From assembly GCA_900315585.1 (NCBI GenBank), contig OMZP01000009.1, positions 35,125 through 99,124 on the forward strand: a stretch of 64,000 nt of DNA. The letters are read 5' to 3'. A program made the translations under genes and the position numbers. Every line of letters starts with the position of its first letter. Position 1 is the first letter of the stretch. This DNA is from an uncultured Eubacteriales bacterium (GTDB lineage Bacteria; Bacillota; Clostridia; Christensenellales; Aristaeellaceae). The notes beneath the pieces were generated by a model. That model did no database searches. It saw only the letters and a list, made by a program, of their open reading frames with translations, and had not been told where the DNA came from. Below, piece after piece: positions 45,127-53,537 of the stretch.

Positions 45127-46233
45127 CTAGTCTTCTCTGACCCATTCGTCCTCCGGCAGGGTCTCGAGGATCTGCATCGTCGCGTCGGCAGAGGGATAGC
45201 TCCAGGTCTCCTCGGCGGGCGTGGGGGACGGGGTGGGGGTGGCGTTGGGTCCGGGCGTGGCGCTGGCGCTGGGCGCGCGGGTGCCGGTGGAGACGGCGGG
45301 CAGGGCCTCGTCCGTGTCGGTCTCGATGATCTCGCGCAGCACGAACACCTCTTCGATGTGCAAGAAGTCCACCGAGGGCGTCACCACGGCGTAGCTGCCG
45401 TCGCTGCCCGCGTCCATGGACACGGCGGTGACGGTGCCGATGTGCAGGCCCTTGGGGAACAGCGAGTCCGTGCCGGAGGTGATCACCGCGTCGCCGGGCA
45501 CGATGCTGTTCAGGTTGGGCAGATAGTAGACGTAGCACTGGGCGTCGTTGGAGTTGGCCGCCACGCGCCCGCGCATGATGCCGTTGTCGCGGGTGCTCTG
45601 CACCATGCAGGCCACGGCGCTGCGGGAATCCACGATGCAGATGACCTTGGCGTAGTTCATGCCGGCCTCGTAGACGCGCCCGATCAGGCCGTCGCCGTTC
45701 ACCACGGACATGCCTGCGTTCACGCCGTCGTTCTTGCCGCGGTTGATGGAAAAGGTCTCAAACCACTGGCCGGGCTCCCGGGCGATGACCCGGGCGAAGA
45801 TCGGGTCCAGGGCCTCGTAGCGGCTCCGGGCGTCCAGGGCGGCCTGTAGGCGCTCATTTTCGCGCACGGCCTCCTGGGCGCTGTCCAGCTGCAGGCTCAG
45901 CTGCTGGTTCTCAATGGCCAGGGCGTCATACTCGTCCTGGAGCTTGTCAAAGTCCCGCCAGCGTTGGGTGAACTCCCGCACGCCGTTGGCCGCGCCGGTG
46001 AACACGCTCTGGATGCGGCTGAACAGCGAGCCGATGCCGTTTTCGGCAATGGAGATCTCGCTGCTGTTGCGCAGCACCAGGAAGAACACGATGGCGGCGA
46101 CGACCAGCACCACCAACAGCGAAAACAGCACGCGCCGCCGGGCGAGCCGCGCCCGGCGCTGCTCCTGGGCCGAGCGCCGCGTCGCCCGCTTCTTCGAGGC
46201 ACGCTGCTTTTCTGATGTCTTACTCTTTGGCAT
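45127..46233 (-). CDS. mreC: Rod-shape determining protein MreC
   Basis: A 368-residue bitopic protein: basic N-terminal tail, one transmembrane helix (about 35-54), a coiled coil (about 85-125) and the MreC beta-barrel core (ARVIAREPGQWFETFSINRG, VVNGDGLIGRVYE, VITSGTDSLFPKGLHIGTV). It links MreB to PBP2 and MreD. An extra Pro/Thr/Ser-rich tail (about 315-350) is low complexity. Start ATG is preceded by GAAGGGGAG. Confidence 0.93.
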   Translation of the reverse strand: MPKSKTSEKQRASKKRATRRSAQEQRRARLARRRVLFSLLVVLVVAAIVFFLVLRNSSEISIAENGIGSLFSRIQSVFTGAANGVREFTQRWRDFDKLQDEYDALAIENQQLSLQLDSAQEAVRENERLQAALDARSRYEALDPIFARVIAREPGQWFETFSINRGKNDGVNAGMSVVNGDGLIGRVYEAGMNYAKVICIVDSRSAVACMVQSTRDNGIMRGRVAANSNDAQCYVYYLPNLNSIVPGDAVITSGTDSLFPKGLHIGTVTAVSMDAGSDGSYAVVTPSVDFLHIEEVFVLREIIETDTDEALPAVSTGTRAPSASATPGPNATPTPSPTPAEETWSYPSADATMQILETLPEDEWVRED

Positions 46234-46265
46234 CGTTCAGATAACTCCCCTTCGGGACAATGTCA

Positions 46266-46360
46266 GTAATGAGGAATTAGGAGTTAGGAATGAGGAATGA
46301 ACAGCGAGAGAGGACGTGCGCAATTTTCATTCCTCATTCCTCATTTCTCATTCCTAATTA
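46266..46360. repeat. Heptad-arm inverted-repeat element H7
   Basis: Left arm GAGGAATTAGGAGTTAGGAA and right arm TTCCTCATTCCTCATTTCTC are inverted complements around a 30-bp spacer, in the mreB-mreC gap. Confidence 0.75.
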
Positions 46361-47398
46361 AATTTCAATGAGGCATCCGCTCTGCTCGAAGCGGGTCATC
46401 AGCCGATCGCTGGAGGCGATCATGCAGCAGCCAAGGGCCACGTCGTCCTGGGGATTCTCGTCGAGGGTGACGTGCAGCCCCAGCACCTCGCCCAGGCGTT
46501 CGCTCAGCCCCTCCAGCAGCGCGCCGCCGCCGGACAGGTACAGCCCCTGGGGCAGGATGTCCTCTGCCAGCTCCGGAGGGATGTTCTCGAAGGCGTCGCG
46601 GATGTTCTCCACCAGCATCTCCAGCGGCGGCTGGATGGCGTTGTGCACGTCCGCGGCGGTGATCTCCACGGTGTTCGGCTTGCCGCTGGCGGCGTCGCGC
46701 CCGCGCAGCGTCACCTGCGTGCGCATCAGAGAGGGGGAGCGCACCGCGCTGGCCAGGTCGATCTTCAGGTCCTCCGCCGTGCGCTGGCCGATGATCAGAC
46801 CCTTCTCCCGGCGGATGTAGCGGATGATGGCGTCGTCCAGGCTGTTTGAGCCGGTGCGCAGGGTCCGCGCCGCGGCCACGCCGTTCATGGACACGATGGT
46901 GATCTCGGTGGTCGCGCCGCCGATGCACACCAGAAGCGACCCTCTGGGCTCCTCGATGGGCACGCCCGCGCCCACCGCCGCCGCCACGCTGGAGCGCACC
47001 ATGGCGCTGCGCTTGGCGCCCGCCGTGCGCACGGCGTCCTCCAGGGCAGTCTGCTCCACGCGGGTGCAGCCCTGGGACATGGACACCACCAGCCGGTTCT
47101 TCTCCAGCGCCCGGCGCTTGCCCAGGGCCTTGTCCGCCAGCCGCTGGATCAGCGCCGTGGTGAGCTCGATGTTGCCCACCGCGCCGTCCATGACGGGGCT
47201 GATCAGCGCCACGTCCCTGGGCGTGCGGCCCAGCATCTGCCGGGCGTCCCGGCCCACGGCCAGGATCTGGTCCGTGTCCTCCCGCAGCGTCAGCACATAG
47301 CTGGGCTCCCGGAGCACGATGCCCTCGTTTTCAAGACAGATCGTCAGATTGGCGGAGCCCAGGTCGATGCCCACGCCGCCGCTCGAAAAAACACCCAT
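46358..47398 (-). CDS. mreB: MreB-family protein with altered ATPase residues
   Basis: A 346-residue actin-fold protein in the MreB position of the maf-mre cluster. Phosphate-1 loop GIDLGSANLTI, GRTAEDLKIDLASA-like RTAEDLKIDLA, and the adenosine motif LYLSGGGALLEGL are kept. However the usual IEEP segment is VRSSV (residues 134-138), so both acidic residues of the catalytic region are missing, and the phosphate-2 motif DIGGGTTE is CIGGATTE with Cys158 for Asp. The protein may bind nucleotide but hydrolyse it poorly or not at all. A second, canonical MreB elsewhere is possible. Confidence 0.9.
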   Translation of the reverse strand: MGVFSSGGVGIDLGSANLTICLENEGIVLREPSYVLTLREDTDQILAVGRDARQMLGRTPRDVALISPVMDGAVGNIELTTALIQRLADKALGKRRALEKNRLVVSMSQGCTRVEQTALEDAVRTAGAKRSAMVRSSVAAAVGAGVPIEEPRGSLLVCIGGATTEITIVSMNGVAAARTLRTGSNSLDDAIIRYIRREKGLIIGQRTAEDLKIDLASAVRSPSLMRTQVTLRGRDAASGKPNTVEITAADVHNAIQPPLEMLVENIRDAFENIPPELAEDILPQGLYLSGGGALLEGLSERLGEVLGLHVTLDENPQDDVALGCCMIASSDRLMTRFEQSGCLIEI

Positions 47399-47417
47399 GA
47401 CAATAACCTCCGGTTAT

Positions 47418-47646
47418 TCTGAGCCAGGAGTGAGGAGCCAGGAGTTAGAGTGTGTTTCTAAAATCCCGAACGTGCATTTTCGGCGTCTCAGGCTGCATTT
47501 CTGTGTTGCTTTTCCTCGACTTGCAACCAGTAAGCCTTCGGAAAATCGCCTTGAAATGCAGCCTGATACCCTCGAAACTGCACATCCTCGAAGTAAAACA
47601 CCCAACGGCATTCTCTTACTCCTCACTCCTAATTCCTCACTCATAA
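47418..47646. repeat. Heptad-arm element H8 containing the 40-bp shared block
   Basis: The left arm (GAGCCAGGAGTGAGGAGCCA) and right arm (TACTCCTCACTCCTAATTCC) are inverted. Inside lie the block shared with 22543 and a dyad AGGCTGCATTTC/GAAATGCAGCCT. Confidence 0.65.
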
Positions 47647-48222
47647 TCACTTTTCAAAGTGATTCAGCATCTCGCTGACTTCCTCTGTTGGGAAGCCAAC
47701 CACGTTGTCAAATTCCCCGTCCAGCGCCTCCACGAACGCGCCGGCGCCGCCCTGGATGGCGTAGGCCCCGGCCTTGTCCATGGGCTCGCCGGTGGCGACG
47801 TAGGCGTCGATCTCCTCGCTGGAGAGGGGCCGGAAGCGCACCCCGGTGCGAACGGAGCGGGTCTCGCTCCTGCCGGTCTCAACGTCCAGCACGCACACCC
47901 CGGTGAACACCTCGTGCTCCCGGCCGGACAGCGCCATGAGCATCCTGTGGGCCTCCGCCGCGTCCGCGGGCTTGCCCAGGGGTGCCCCGTCCAGGGACAC
48001 CAGCGTGTCCGAGGCGATGATCACGCCGCGGTTGAAGTGCGACGCCGCCGCATGGGCCTTGCGCTGGGCCAGGGTGTACACGATGTCCCGGGCGTGGCCG
48101 GTCACGTGCTCGTCCACGTCCGGCGCGCAGATCTCAAATTCATAGCCCATCCTTGAAAGCAGCTCCCGCCGCCGGGGGGACCCGGAGGCCAGGATCAGGG
48201 GCCGATTGGTCGTATCTTTCAT
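47647..48222 (-). CDS. maf: Maf-type nucleoside triphosphate pyrophosphatase
   Basis: A 191-residue Maf protein; the family hydrolyses dTTP/UTP (YhdE type) and modified bases and is linked to septum control. Marks are LILASGSPRRRELL at the N-terminus, IIASDTLVSLDG, and the GGAGAFVEALDGEFDNVVGFP tail region. It opens the leftward maf-mreB-mreC-mreD-PBP2-rodA cluster, the conserved Firmicutes order without minCD. Confidence 0.93.
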   Translation of the reverse strand: MKDTTNRPLILASGSPRRRELLSRMGYEFEICAPDVDEHVTGHARDIVYTLAQRKAHAAASHFNRGVIIASDTLVSLDGAPLGKPADAAEAHRMLMALSGREHEVFTGVCVLDVETGRSETRSVRTGVRFRPLSSEEIDAYVATGEPMDKAGAYAIQGGAGAFVEALDGEFDNVVGFPTEEVSEMLNHFEK

Positions 48223-48369
48223 GCTTTTCCTCGTTGGCGCATATTACTACATTATATACCATTCAATATTATAGCACAGATTTTCACCGAATAAAAGCAA
48301 TTCCCGGCTTTGACCGGGAATTGTCACGAACATATTACATCGATAAAACAAAACAGGGGAGAGGATGGG

Positions 48370-48487
48370 AACCAGATTGCCACGTCGCCTCTTCGAGGCT
48401 CCTCGCAATGACGTACTGCATCACGTCACGCAAATTGACGACATTGCGAGGAGAGCCGCAGGCCCGACGTGGCAATCTGGTTTTTTT
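48370..48487. repeat. Long inverted repeat with T-run (AACCAGATTGCCACGTCG arms)
   Basis: AACCAGATTGCCACGTCG (48370-48387) is inverted at 48465-48482 and the inner segments GCCTCTTCGAGGC and CTCCTCGCAATGACG/CATTGCGAGGAG extend the pairing. TTTTTTT follows on the + strand; the minus side is also T-rich beyond the element. It lies downstream of htpG. A partial relative is at about 55610-55660. Confidence 0.75.
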
Positions 48488-48497
48488 ACTCAGTGGT

Positions 48498-50357
48498 TTA
48501 CTTCCCGATCAGCTCCGTCAGCAACTGGTTGCTGCGCTTGAGGAAGTCCACCATGCGGTCGGCCACCAGGGGCTGGCGGGCCATCTCGGCCAGGTCGGCC
48601 ACCTGGGCGCAGACGGTCTCGGTGTGCTCGTTTTCCTCGGCGTCCTTCAGCCACTTCACCAGCGGGTGCTTGTCGTTGAGCACCAGCGTGCGCTTCTCCG
48701 GCAGCTTCATATCCGGGCCGCCCCAGCGGCTGGACATCTCGGTGAAGCGCCGGTTCTGCTCGTCCACGGTGATCATGGCGATCAGGCCCTCATCCTTGAA
48801 GGGCTTCAGCTGCACGTCCACCTGCTCGTCGGCCATGGCCTTGCGGAACAGGCCTTCCAGCTTCTTCCGGGCGTCCTCGCTGATCTCGCCTTCCTCGGTG
48901 AGGCTGTCGGCGGCGGCGTCCACCCGCTTGAAGCTGATCTTGCCGTCCCGCTCGGAGTACTCCAGGAAGCTGATGAAGTTGTTGTCGATCAGCGTGTCCA
49001 GCAGGATCACGTCCTTGCCCTGGTCGGTGTACAGGCGGATCATCTGGGCCTGACGCTTCTCATCGCTGGCGTAGTAGACGGTCTTGTTCTCCTCGCCCTC
49101 GCAGTTGCGGTTCAGGTACTCCTCCAGGGTCACGTACTCGCCGGAAGTGGTCTTGTAGATCAGCGCCGGCTTCACCCGCTCATAGAACTTCTCGTCCTTG
49201 ATGCAGCCGTACTTCACGAAGGGATGGATGTCGTCCCAGTAACGCTGGTAGTCCTCCCGCTTCGTGTTGAACTCGGTCACCAGACGATCGGCCACCTTAC
49301 GGGTGATGTAGGCGGCCATCTTCTTCACATAGCCGTCGTTCTGCAGGAAGGAGCGGCTCACATTCAGCGGCAGGTCCGGGCAGTCCACGCAGCCCTTCAG
49401 CAGCAGCAGGAACTCCGGGATGACCTCCTTGATGTTGTCCGCTACGAACACCTGGTTGTTGTACAGCTTGATGACGCCCTCGCTGGCGGTGAATTCGTTC
49501 TTGATGCGGGGGAAGTAGAGGATGCCCTTCAGGTTGAAGGGGTACTCCGCGTTCAGGTGGATCCAGAACAGCGGCTCCTCGAAGTCGTTGAACACTTTGC
49601 GGTAGAATTCCTTGTACTCCTCGTCGGTGCACTCGTTGGGGCGCTTCATCCACAGGGGATGGGTATCATTGATTTGTTGTGGCTCGGCGGGCTTTTTCGG
49701 CTCCTCGCCCTCCTTGGGCTCCTCGGGCTTGGTCACCTCGCTGACGAAGATCGGCACCGGCATGAAGGCGCAGTGCTTCTCCAGCGTCTTGCGCAGGGTC
49801 CACAGGTTCAGGAAGTCCTTGTCCTCCTCGTCGATGTACAGCGTGATGGCCGTGCCGCGCTCAGCGCGGTCGGAGGGCTCGATCTCATATTCCATGCCGT
49901 CCTCGCTCGTCCAGCGCACGGCGGGAGCGTCGGTGTAGCTCTTGGAGTCGATGACCACCTTGTCACTCACCATGAAGGCGCTGTAGAAGCCCAGGCCAAA
50001 GTGGCCGATGATGCCCGCACCCTGGTCCTTGGATTCCTCGGTGTACTTGGTGATGAAGTCCGTCGCCCCGGAGAAGGCCACCTGGGCGATGTACTTGACG
50101 ATCTCCTCCTCGGTCATGCCGATGCCGTTGTCGATGAAGGTCAGCGTGCCCTGCTCCTTGTCGGCAATCACGTCGATGCGCTCCGGGCTCTCGTCCAGCT
50201 CGGCCTTGCCGTTGCTCACCAGCCAGCGATACTTGCTGATGGCGTCGCAGCCGTTGGTGACCAGCTCGCGCACGAAGATGTCCTTGTCGGAGTACAGCCA
50301 CTGCTTGATGACCGGCATGATGTTTTCAGCGTTGATGGATACGGTTCCCTTGGACAT
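48498..50357 (-). CDS. htpG: Chaperone HtpG (Hsp90)
   Basis: A 619-residue Hsp90. The GHKL ATPase motifs are IFVRELVTNGCDAISK, IDNGIGMTEEE and GHFGLGFYSAFMV; middle and C-terminal dimerisation domains follow. An acidic/Pro-Lys-rich insert (about residues 205-230, with repeated EPKEGEEPKKPAEP-like sequence) lies near the N-M junction, reminiscent of the charged linker of eukaryotic Hsp90. A consensus promoter and a CIRCE operator precede it, so HrcA control is predicted. Confidence 0.95.
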   Translation of the reverse strand: MSKGTVSINAENIMPVIKQWLYSDKDIFVRELVTNGCDAISKYRWLVSNGKAELDESPERIDVIADKEQGTLTFIDNGIGMTEEEIVKYIAQVAFSGATDFITKYTEESKDQGAGIIGHFGLGFYSAFMVSDKVVIDSKSYTDAPAVRWTSEDGMEYEIEPSDRAERGTAITLYIDEEDKDFLNLWTLRKTLEKHCAFMPVPIFVSEVTKPEEPKEGEEPKKPAEPQQINDTHPLWMKRPNECTDEEYKEFYRKVFNDFEEPLFWIHLNAEYPFNLKGILYFPRIKNEFTASEGVIKLYNNQVFVADNIKEVIPEFLLLLKGCVDCPDLPLNVSRSFLQNDGYVKKMAAYITRKVADRLVTEFNTKREDYQRYWDDIHPFVKYGCIKDEKFYERVKPALIYKTTSGEYVTLEEYLNRNCEGEENKTVYYASDEKRQAQMIRLYTDQGKDVILLDTLIDNNFISFLEYSERDGKISFKRVDAAADSLTEEGEISEDARKKLEGLFRKAMADEQVDVQLKPFKDEGLIAMITVDEQNRRFTEMSSRWGGPDMKLPEKRTLVLNDKHPLVKWLKDAEENEHTETVCAQVADLAEMARQPLVADRMVDFLKRSNQLLTELIGK

Positions 50358-50411
50358 AATCTATTTCCCTCCAATACTCTGGTCTGATTTCATATTGGGT
50401 TTACATGCACT

Positions 50412-50439
50412 ATTATAATCTGAAACAGGGGGATGTCAA
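50412..50439 (-). promoter_or_regulatory. htpG promoter
   Basis: On the minus strand, TTGACA (50434-50439), 16-base spacer, TATAAT (50412-50417). Confidence 0.85.
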
Positions 50440-50446
50440 GTAAAAT

Positions 50447-50473
50447 TTGGCACTCAAATAAAATGAGTGCTAA
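50447..50473. promoter_or_regulatory. CIRCE operator (HrcA site)
   Basis: TTGGCACTC, nine bases, GAGTGCTAA: one mismatch from the consensus inverted repeat TTAGCACTC-N9-GAGTGCTAA. It lies 7 bp upstream of the htpG -35 box, between divergent genes. Confidence 0.88.
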
Positions 50474-50517
50474 CAGAAACAGCAACTTCCTGTCTAATAA
50501 ATTCTACCTCTGGTTGC

Positions 50518-50546
50518 TTGCAAATAGAAGTAGAATGTGATATAGT
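50518..50546 (+). promoter_or_regulatory. Promoter of the HTH-domain gene
   Basis: TTGCAA (50518-50523), 17-base spacer, TATAGT (50541-50546), 50 bases before the start codon. Confidence 0.65.
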
Positions 50547-50595
50547 GAATATGAGCCAAGCTCAAGAACATCATCGCTGAATGGAGGCGGAAGAT

Positions 50596-52152
50596 ATGAT
50601 CGACAACATCGCGGTCGGAAAGACCATCGCAAAGCTCAGGCAGAACAAGAATATGACCCAGCAGCAGCTGGCGGCGGCGTTGAACGTCTCGCATCAGGCC
50701 GTTTCCAAGTGGGAGACCGGCGCGGCGCTGCCAGACGTGCAGACCCTGATGGCCCTCACCGGCCTGTTCGGCATCACCATGGAGCAGCTGCTCAACGGCG
50801 AGGTGCCTGAGGACCGCATCGAGACGCCCAAGCCCGTCTCTCCCGTGGAGGAATCGATTCAGAATATAGGAAACTTTGTCAACAACATCGTCAGCGGCAT
50901 CTTCAAGCCCAGGGAGGACGCCCCCGCCGAGGACGACGACGGCGCCGAGGACGCGGAAATGCCCCGGAGCGAGCCGGAGGCGGAGGAACCCGGCGAGAAG
51001 GCCGACGGGGCCGAGGACGACTTCGACGTGCAGCGGCTTTTGCAGATGGCCCCGTTCATGACCAAGACCGCCGTGGACGAGCTGCTGCTGGAGCACCGGG
51101 ACAGGCTGACCGCCCAGGACATCGCCAGGTTCGCGCCCTACGCCAGCCAGGAGTGCCTGGAGCAGCTGATCCAGGACAGCGACCAGGCGCTCAACTGGGA
51201 CGCGCTGCGCAAGGTGGCCCCGTTCCTGAAGCGGGAGATGGTGGACAAGCTGGCCAAGACCGCCGCCAAGGGCGACCGGTTCGCCAGGAAGGCCGCGGAG
51301 TCCGCCGGCATCAACACGGAAGATCTCGGCAAGGCCATGCAGGACGTGGGCCAGAAGATCGGCGCGGGCGTGGAGAAGGCCTTCCGCAAGGCCACCAAGT
51401 TCGGCGGCGACGTGGTGAGCAGCGTCTCCGACACCATCAACGGCATCGTGGAGGGGGCCAAGGAGCGGCAGGCCCGGGCCGACGCTCTGCGCCGGGCGGC
51501 CTGCGAGCGGGCCCTGGCCGACGAGAAGTGGGACTGGCTGGCCGAGCACATTCCCCAGATCCGGGACGAGGAGCTGCTGCGGGAGATCGCTCAGAAGGCC
51601 AACGGCCTGGGCATGCACGACTGGGTGCTGGAAAACCTGAACGGCTATGCCGACACCCGCACCATCGACGCGGCCATCGAGGCCGGCAACTGGGGCTGGC
51701 TGGGGGACCACGTCTGGCAGTTCGAGGACGAGCTGCAGGAGAAGATCGCCCTGGCCGCGGCGAAGCAGGAGAACTGGCAGTGGCTCTCCACCTACGCCGA
51801 GCAGATCTCTCTGGAGCACTGCGCCGACGAGGTGGCCATCGCCGCCTACAAGGCTGAAGCCCGGGTGCTGGCAAAGCAGCTGGCGGAGCACTGCATGTCC
51901 GACGCCCAGCGGGAGAAGCTGGCGGACGAGGCCGTGGCCGCCGGGGACTTTGACTACCTCGAGCAGCTCACCGACATCCTCACGCCCGCCTACATCGGAC
52001 GGGTGTTGGTGGCCAACGCCCAGCAGCAGAAGTGGGATGTCGTGACCCGTTTCGTGGGGGAGGCCGACGGCGACAGCGTGGCCCAGATGATGGAGCTGGC
52101 CATCGCCGAGGGCAACTTTGACGCGATCGACATGCTGGACGAGCACCTGTAA
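50596..52152 (+). CDS. XRE-family HTH protein with long helical C-terminal region
   Basis: A 518-residue protein. Residues about 5-60 are an XRE helix-turn-helix (KLRQNKNMTQQQLAAALNVS, HQAVSKWETGAALP). An acidic linker (about 90-145) follows, then a region of about 370 residues made of repeated helical units with WDWLAEH, WGWLGDHVW and WQWLSTYAEQ phrases, resembling degenerate HEAT- or TPR-like repeats. GGAGG sits 8 nt before ATG 50596. It is divergent from htpG and shares its CIRCE-containing gap. Target genes and ligand are unknown. Confidence 0.75.
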   Translation: MIDNIAVGKTIAKLRQNKNMTQQQLAAALNVSHQAVSKWETGAALPDVQTLMALTGLFGITMEQLLNGEVPEDRIETPKPVSPVEESIQNIGNFVNNIVSGIFKPREDAPAEDDDGAEDAEMPRSEPEAEEPGEKADGAEDDFDVQRLLQMAPFMTKTAVDELLLEHRDRLTAQDIARFAPYASQECLEQLIQDSDQALNWDALRKVAPFLKREMVDKLAKTAAKGDRFARKAAESAGINTEDLGKAMQDVGQKIGAGVEKAFRKATKFGGDVVSSVSDTINGIVEGAKERQARADALRRAACERALADEKWDWLAEHIPQIRDEELLREIAQKANGLGMHDWVLENLNGYADTRTIDAAIEAGNWGWLGDHVWQFEDELQEKIALAAAKQENWQWLSTYAEQISLEHCADEVAIAAYKAEARVLAKQLAEHCMSDAQREKLADEAVAAGDFDYLEQLTDILTPAYIGRVLVANAQQQKWDVVTRFVGEADGDSVAQMMELAIAEGNFDAIDMLDEHL

Positions 52153-52167
52153 ACACGACCATGGTTA

Positions 52168-52366
52168 TCCAAAAGCCTTCCCCAGCAGGCAAAGCCTGCG
52201 GTTCAGGGGAAGGTGGCCGAGCAGGCAGCGTGCTGCCGTCGCGAGGTCGGAAGAGGTCGTTTTTCCCAATCATCGCTGTATCGAAAGGGATGATTCCGGG
52301 AGAGGCGACCTCTTCCGTCTTGCTGCGCTTCGCTTGCAATCCACCTTCCCCTGAAGGAGAAGGCCT
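52168..52366. repeat. Nested inverted-repeat element, CCTTCCCC family
   Basis: Left AAGCCTTCCCC with inner GCAGGCAAAGCCTGC hairpin, right CCACCTTCCCCTGAAGGAG; inner arms GAAGAGGTCG and CGACCTCTTCC. It fills the gap before the YybS-like gene. Confidence 0.75.
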
Positions 52367-52372
52367 TTTGGC

Positions 52373-52401
52373 TTGCCATCCTTCACATAATCTGTTATAA
52401 T
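52373..52401 (+). promoter_or_regulatory. Promoter of the yybS-rplI-dnaB run
   Basis: TTGCCA (52373-52378), 17-base spacer, TATAAT (52396-52401). Confidence 0.7.
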
Positions 52402-52433
52402 ATACATTGAATTATTATCTTCGGAGGCATACC

Positions 52434-53525
52434 TTGGATTCCAATCAGGTGATTACCGTGACGAAGGGCAGGCTGGCGGGAAACATCGTGCTGGCGCTGC
52501 TCATCGGAACGCTTTTGCCGTTCATAGCCATCGCTCAGGTCTCCCTGCTGGCGCCGGTGCTGATGGCCTGCGGTATATTGGCGGTGCGCATGAAGGTGCG
52601 CGCGGGCTGGGCCCCGGCCATCGCGCTGTTCGGCGCGGCGGTGGGCTCCTTCATGGTGTTCATGGGGGAGGCGCTGACCGTGGCGCTGGTGCTGGCGGCG
52701 GTGCTGCCGGCGATCTTCTGCGCCCTCGCCATGCAGCGCAAGCAGCCCTTTTTCGAGCAGATGAAGGGCGGCATCCTGGCCTACGGCCTCGGGCTGGTGG
52801 CGGCGATGCTGGCGCTGTATCTGTTCTTCGGCGGCAACATGGTCGCCCGTTTCGTGGACCTGATCCGCCAGGAATTCGCCCGGATGCCGGACGCGGCGCT
52901 TCAGCCCATCGTGGACGCGCTGAACTCCGCATTCACCCTCAGCGGGGTGCGCCCGGCGGAGGTCTATACCGTGGAGATCTACCGCGGCCAGCTCTCCGGC
53001 GTGCTGGACCTGATGCAGCAGACCTACGCCCAGGCCCTGCCGGGGGCGCTGCTGTCCGGGGCGCTGCTCTCGGGTGTGCTGACGGTGCTCTGGGGCAACT
53101 GGACGATGGCGCGGCTGGGACTGGCCACCAACGAGAGCTTCATCGGCATGAGCCGGTGGTTCCTGCCCGGACAGGTGAGCCTCGGGGCGCTGGCGCTTTG
53201 GATCGTGGGGTTCATCCTCGCGGCCAGCCGCTACAATGGCGGCGCGACGGTCTACCAGGCGGTGTGCCAGCTGAGCGGGTCCATATTCGCCATCCAGGCG
53301 CTGTCGGCGCTGGATCGGCGGATGCTTCGGGGCGGGGCGAGCCTGTCCCGCCGGAAGATGATGATCACGCTGATGGCGGTGGCGGCGCTGCTGCTCGCTG
53401 AATTTGGGCTGGTGCTGAGCCTCATCGGCGCGGCCTCGGCGCTGTTCGGCTCCCATGGGGTGTTCAAGCGCCCGATCAACGGGGAACGGGACGATCAATC
53501 GGATCGGGACGATCCGCAGGAATAG
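52434..53525 (+). CDS. DUF2232 (YybS-like) membrane protein
   Basis: A 363-residue protein with about eight membrane helices matching DUF2232/YybS, found upstream of rplI and dnaB in many Firmicutes; function unknown. The start is TTG 52434, with GGAGG (52423-52427) 6 nt upstream; the longer TTG-started frame from 52407 would include the ribosome site. A charged tail (GERDDQSDRDDPQE) ends the protein 12 nt before rplI. Confidence 0.8.
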   Translation: MDSNQVITVTKGRLAGNIVLALLIGTLLPFIAIAQVSLLAPVLMACGILAVRMKVRAGWAPAIALFGAAVGSFMVFMGEALTVALVLAAVLPAIFCALAMQRKQPFFEQMKGGILAYGLGLVAAMLALYLFFGGNMVARFVDLIRQEFARMPDAALQPIVDALNSAFTLSGVRPAEVYTVEIYRGQLSGVLDLMQQTYAQALPGALLSGALLSGVLTVLWGNWTMARLGLATNESFIGMSRWFLPGQVSLGALALWIVGFILAASRYNGGATVYQAVCQLSGSIFAIQALSALDRRMLRGGASLSRRKMMITLMAVAALLLAEFGLVLSLIGAASALFGSHGVFKRPINGERDDQSDRDDPQE

Positions 53526-53537
53526 GAGGACATCGAA

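Noticed and set aside
48153..50387. 744-codon plus-strand frame across htpG
   Set aside because: Antisense shadow of htpG with low-complexity Val/His/Gln/Leu composition; begins inside maf and crosses a terminator-like palindrome.
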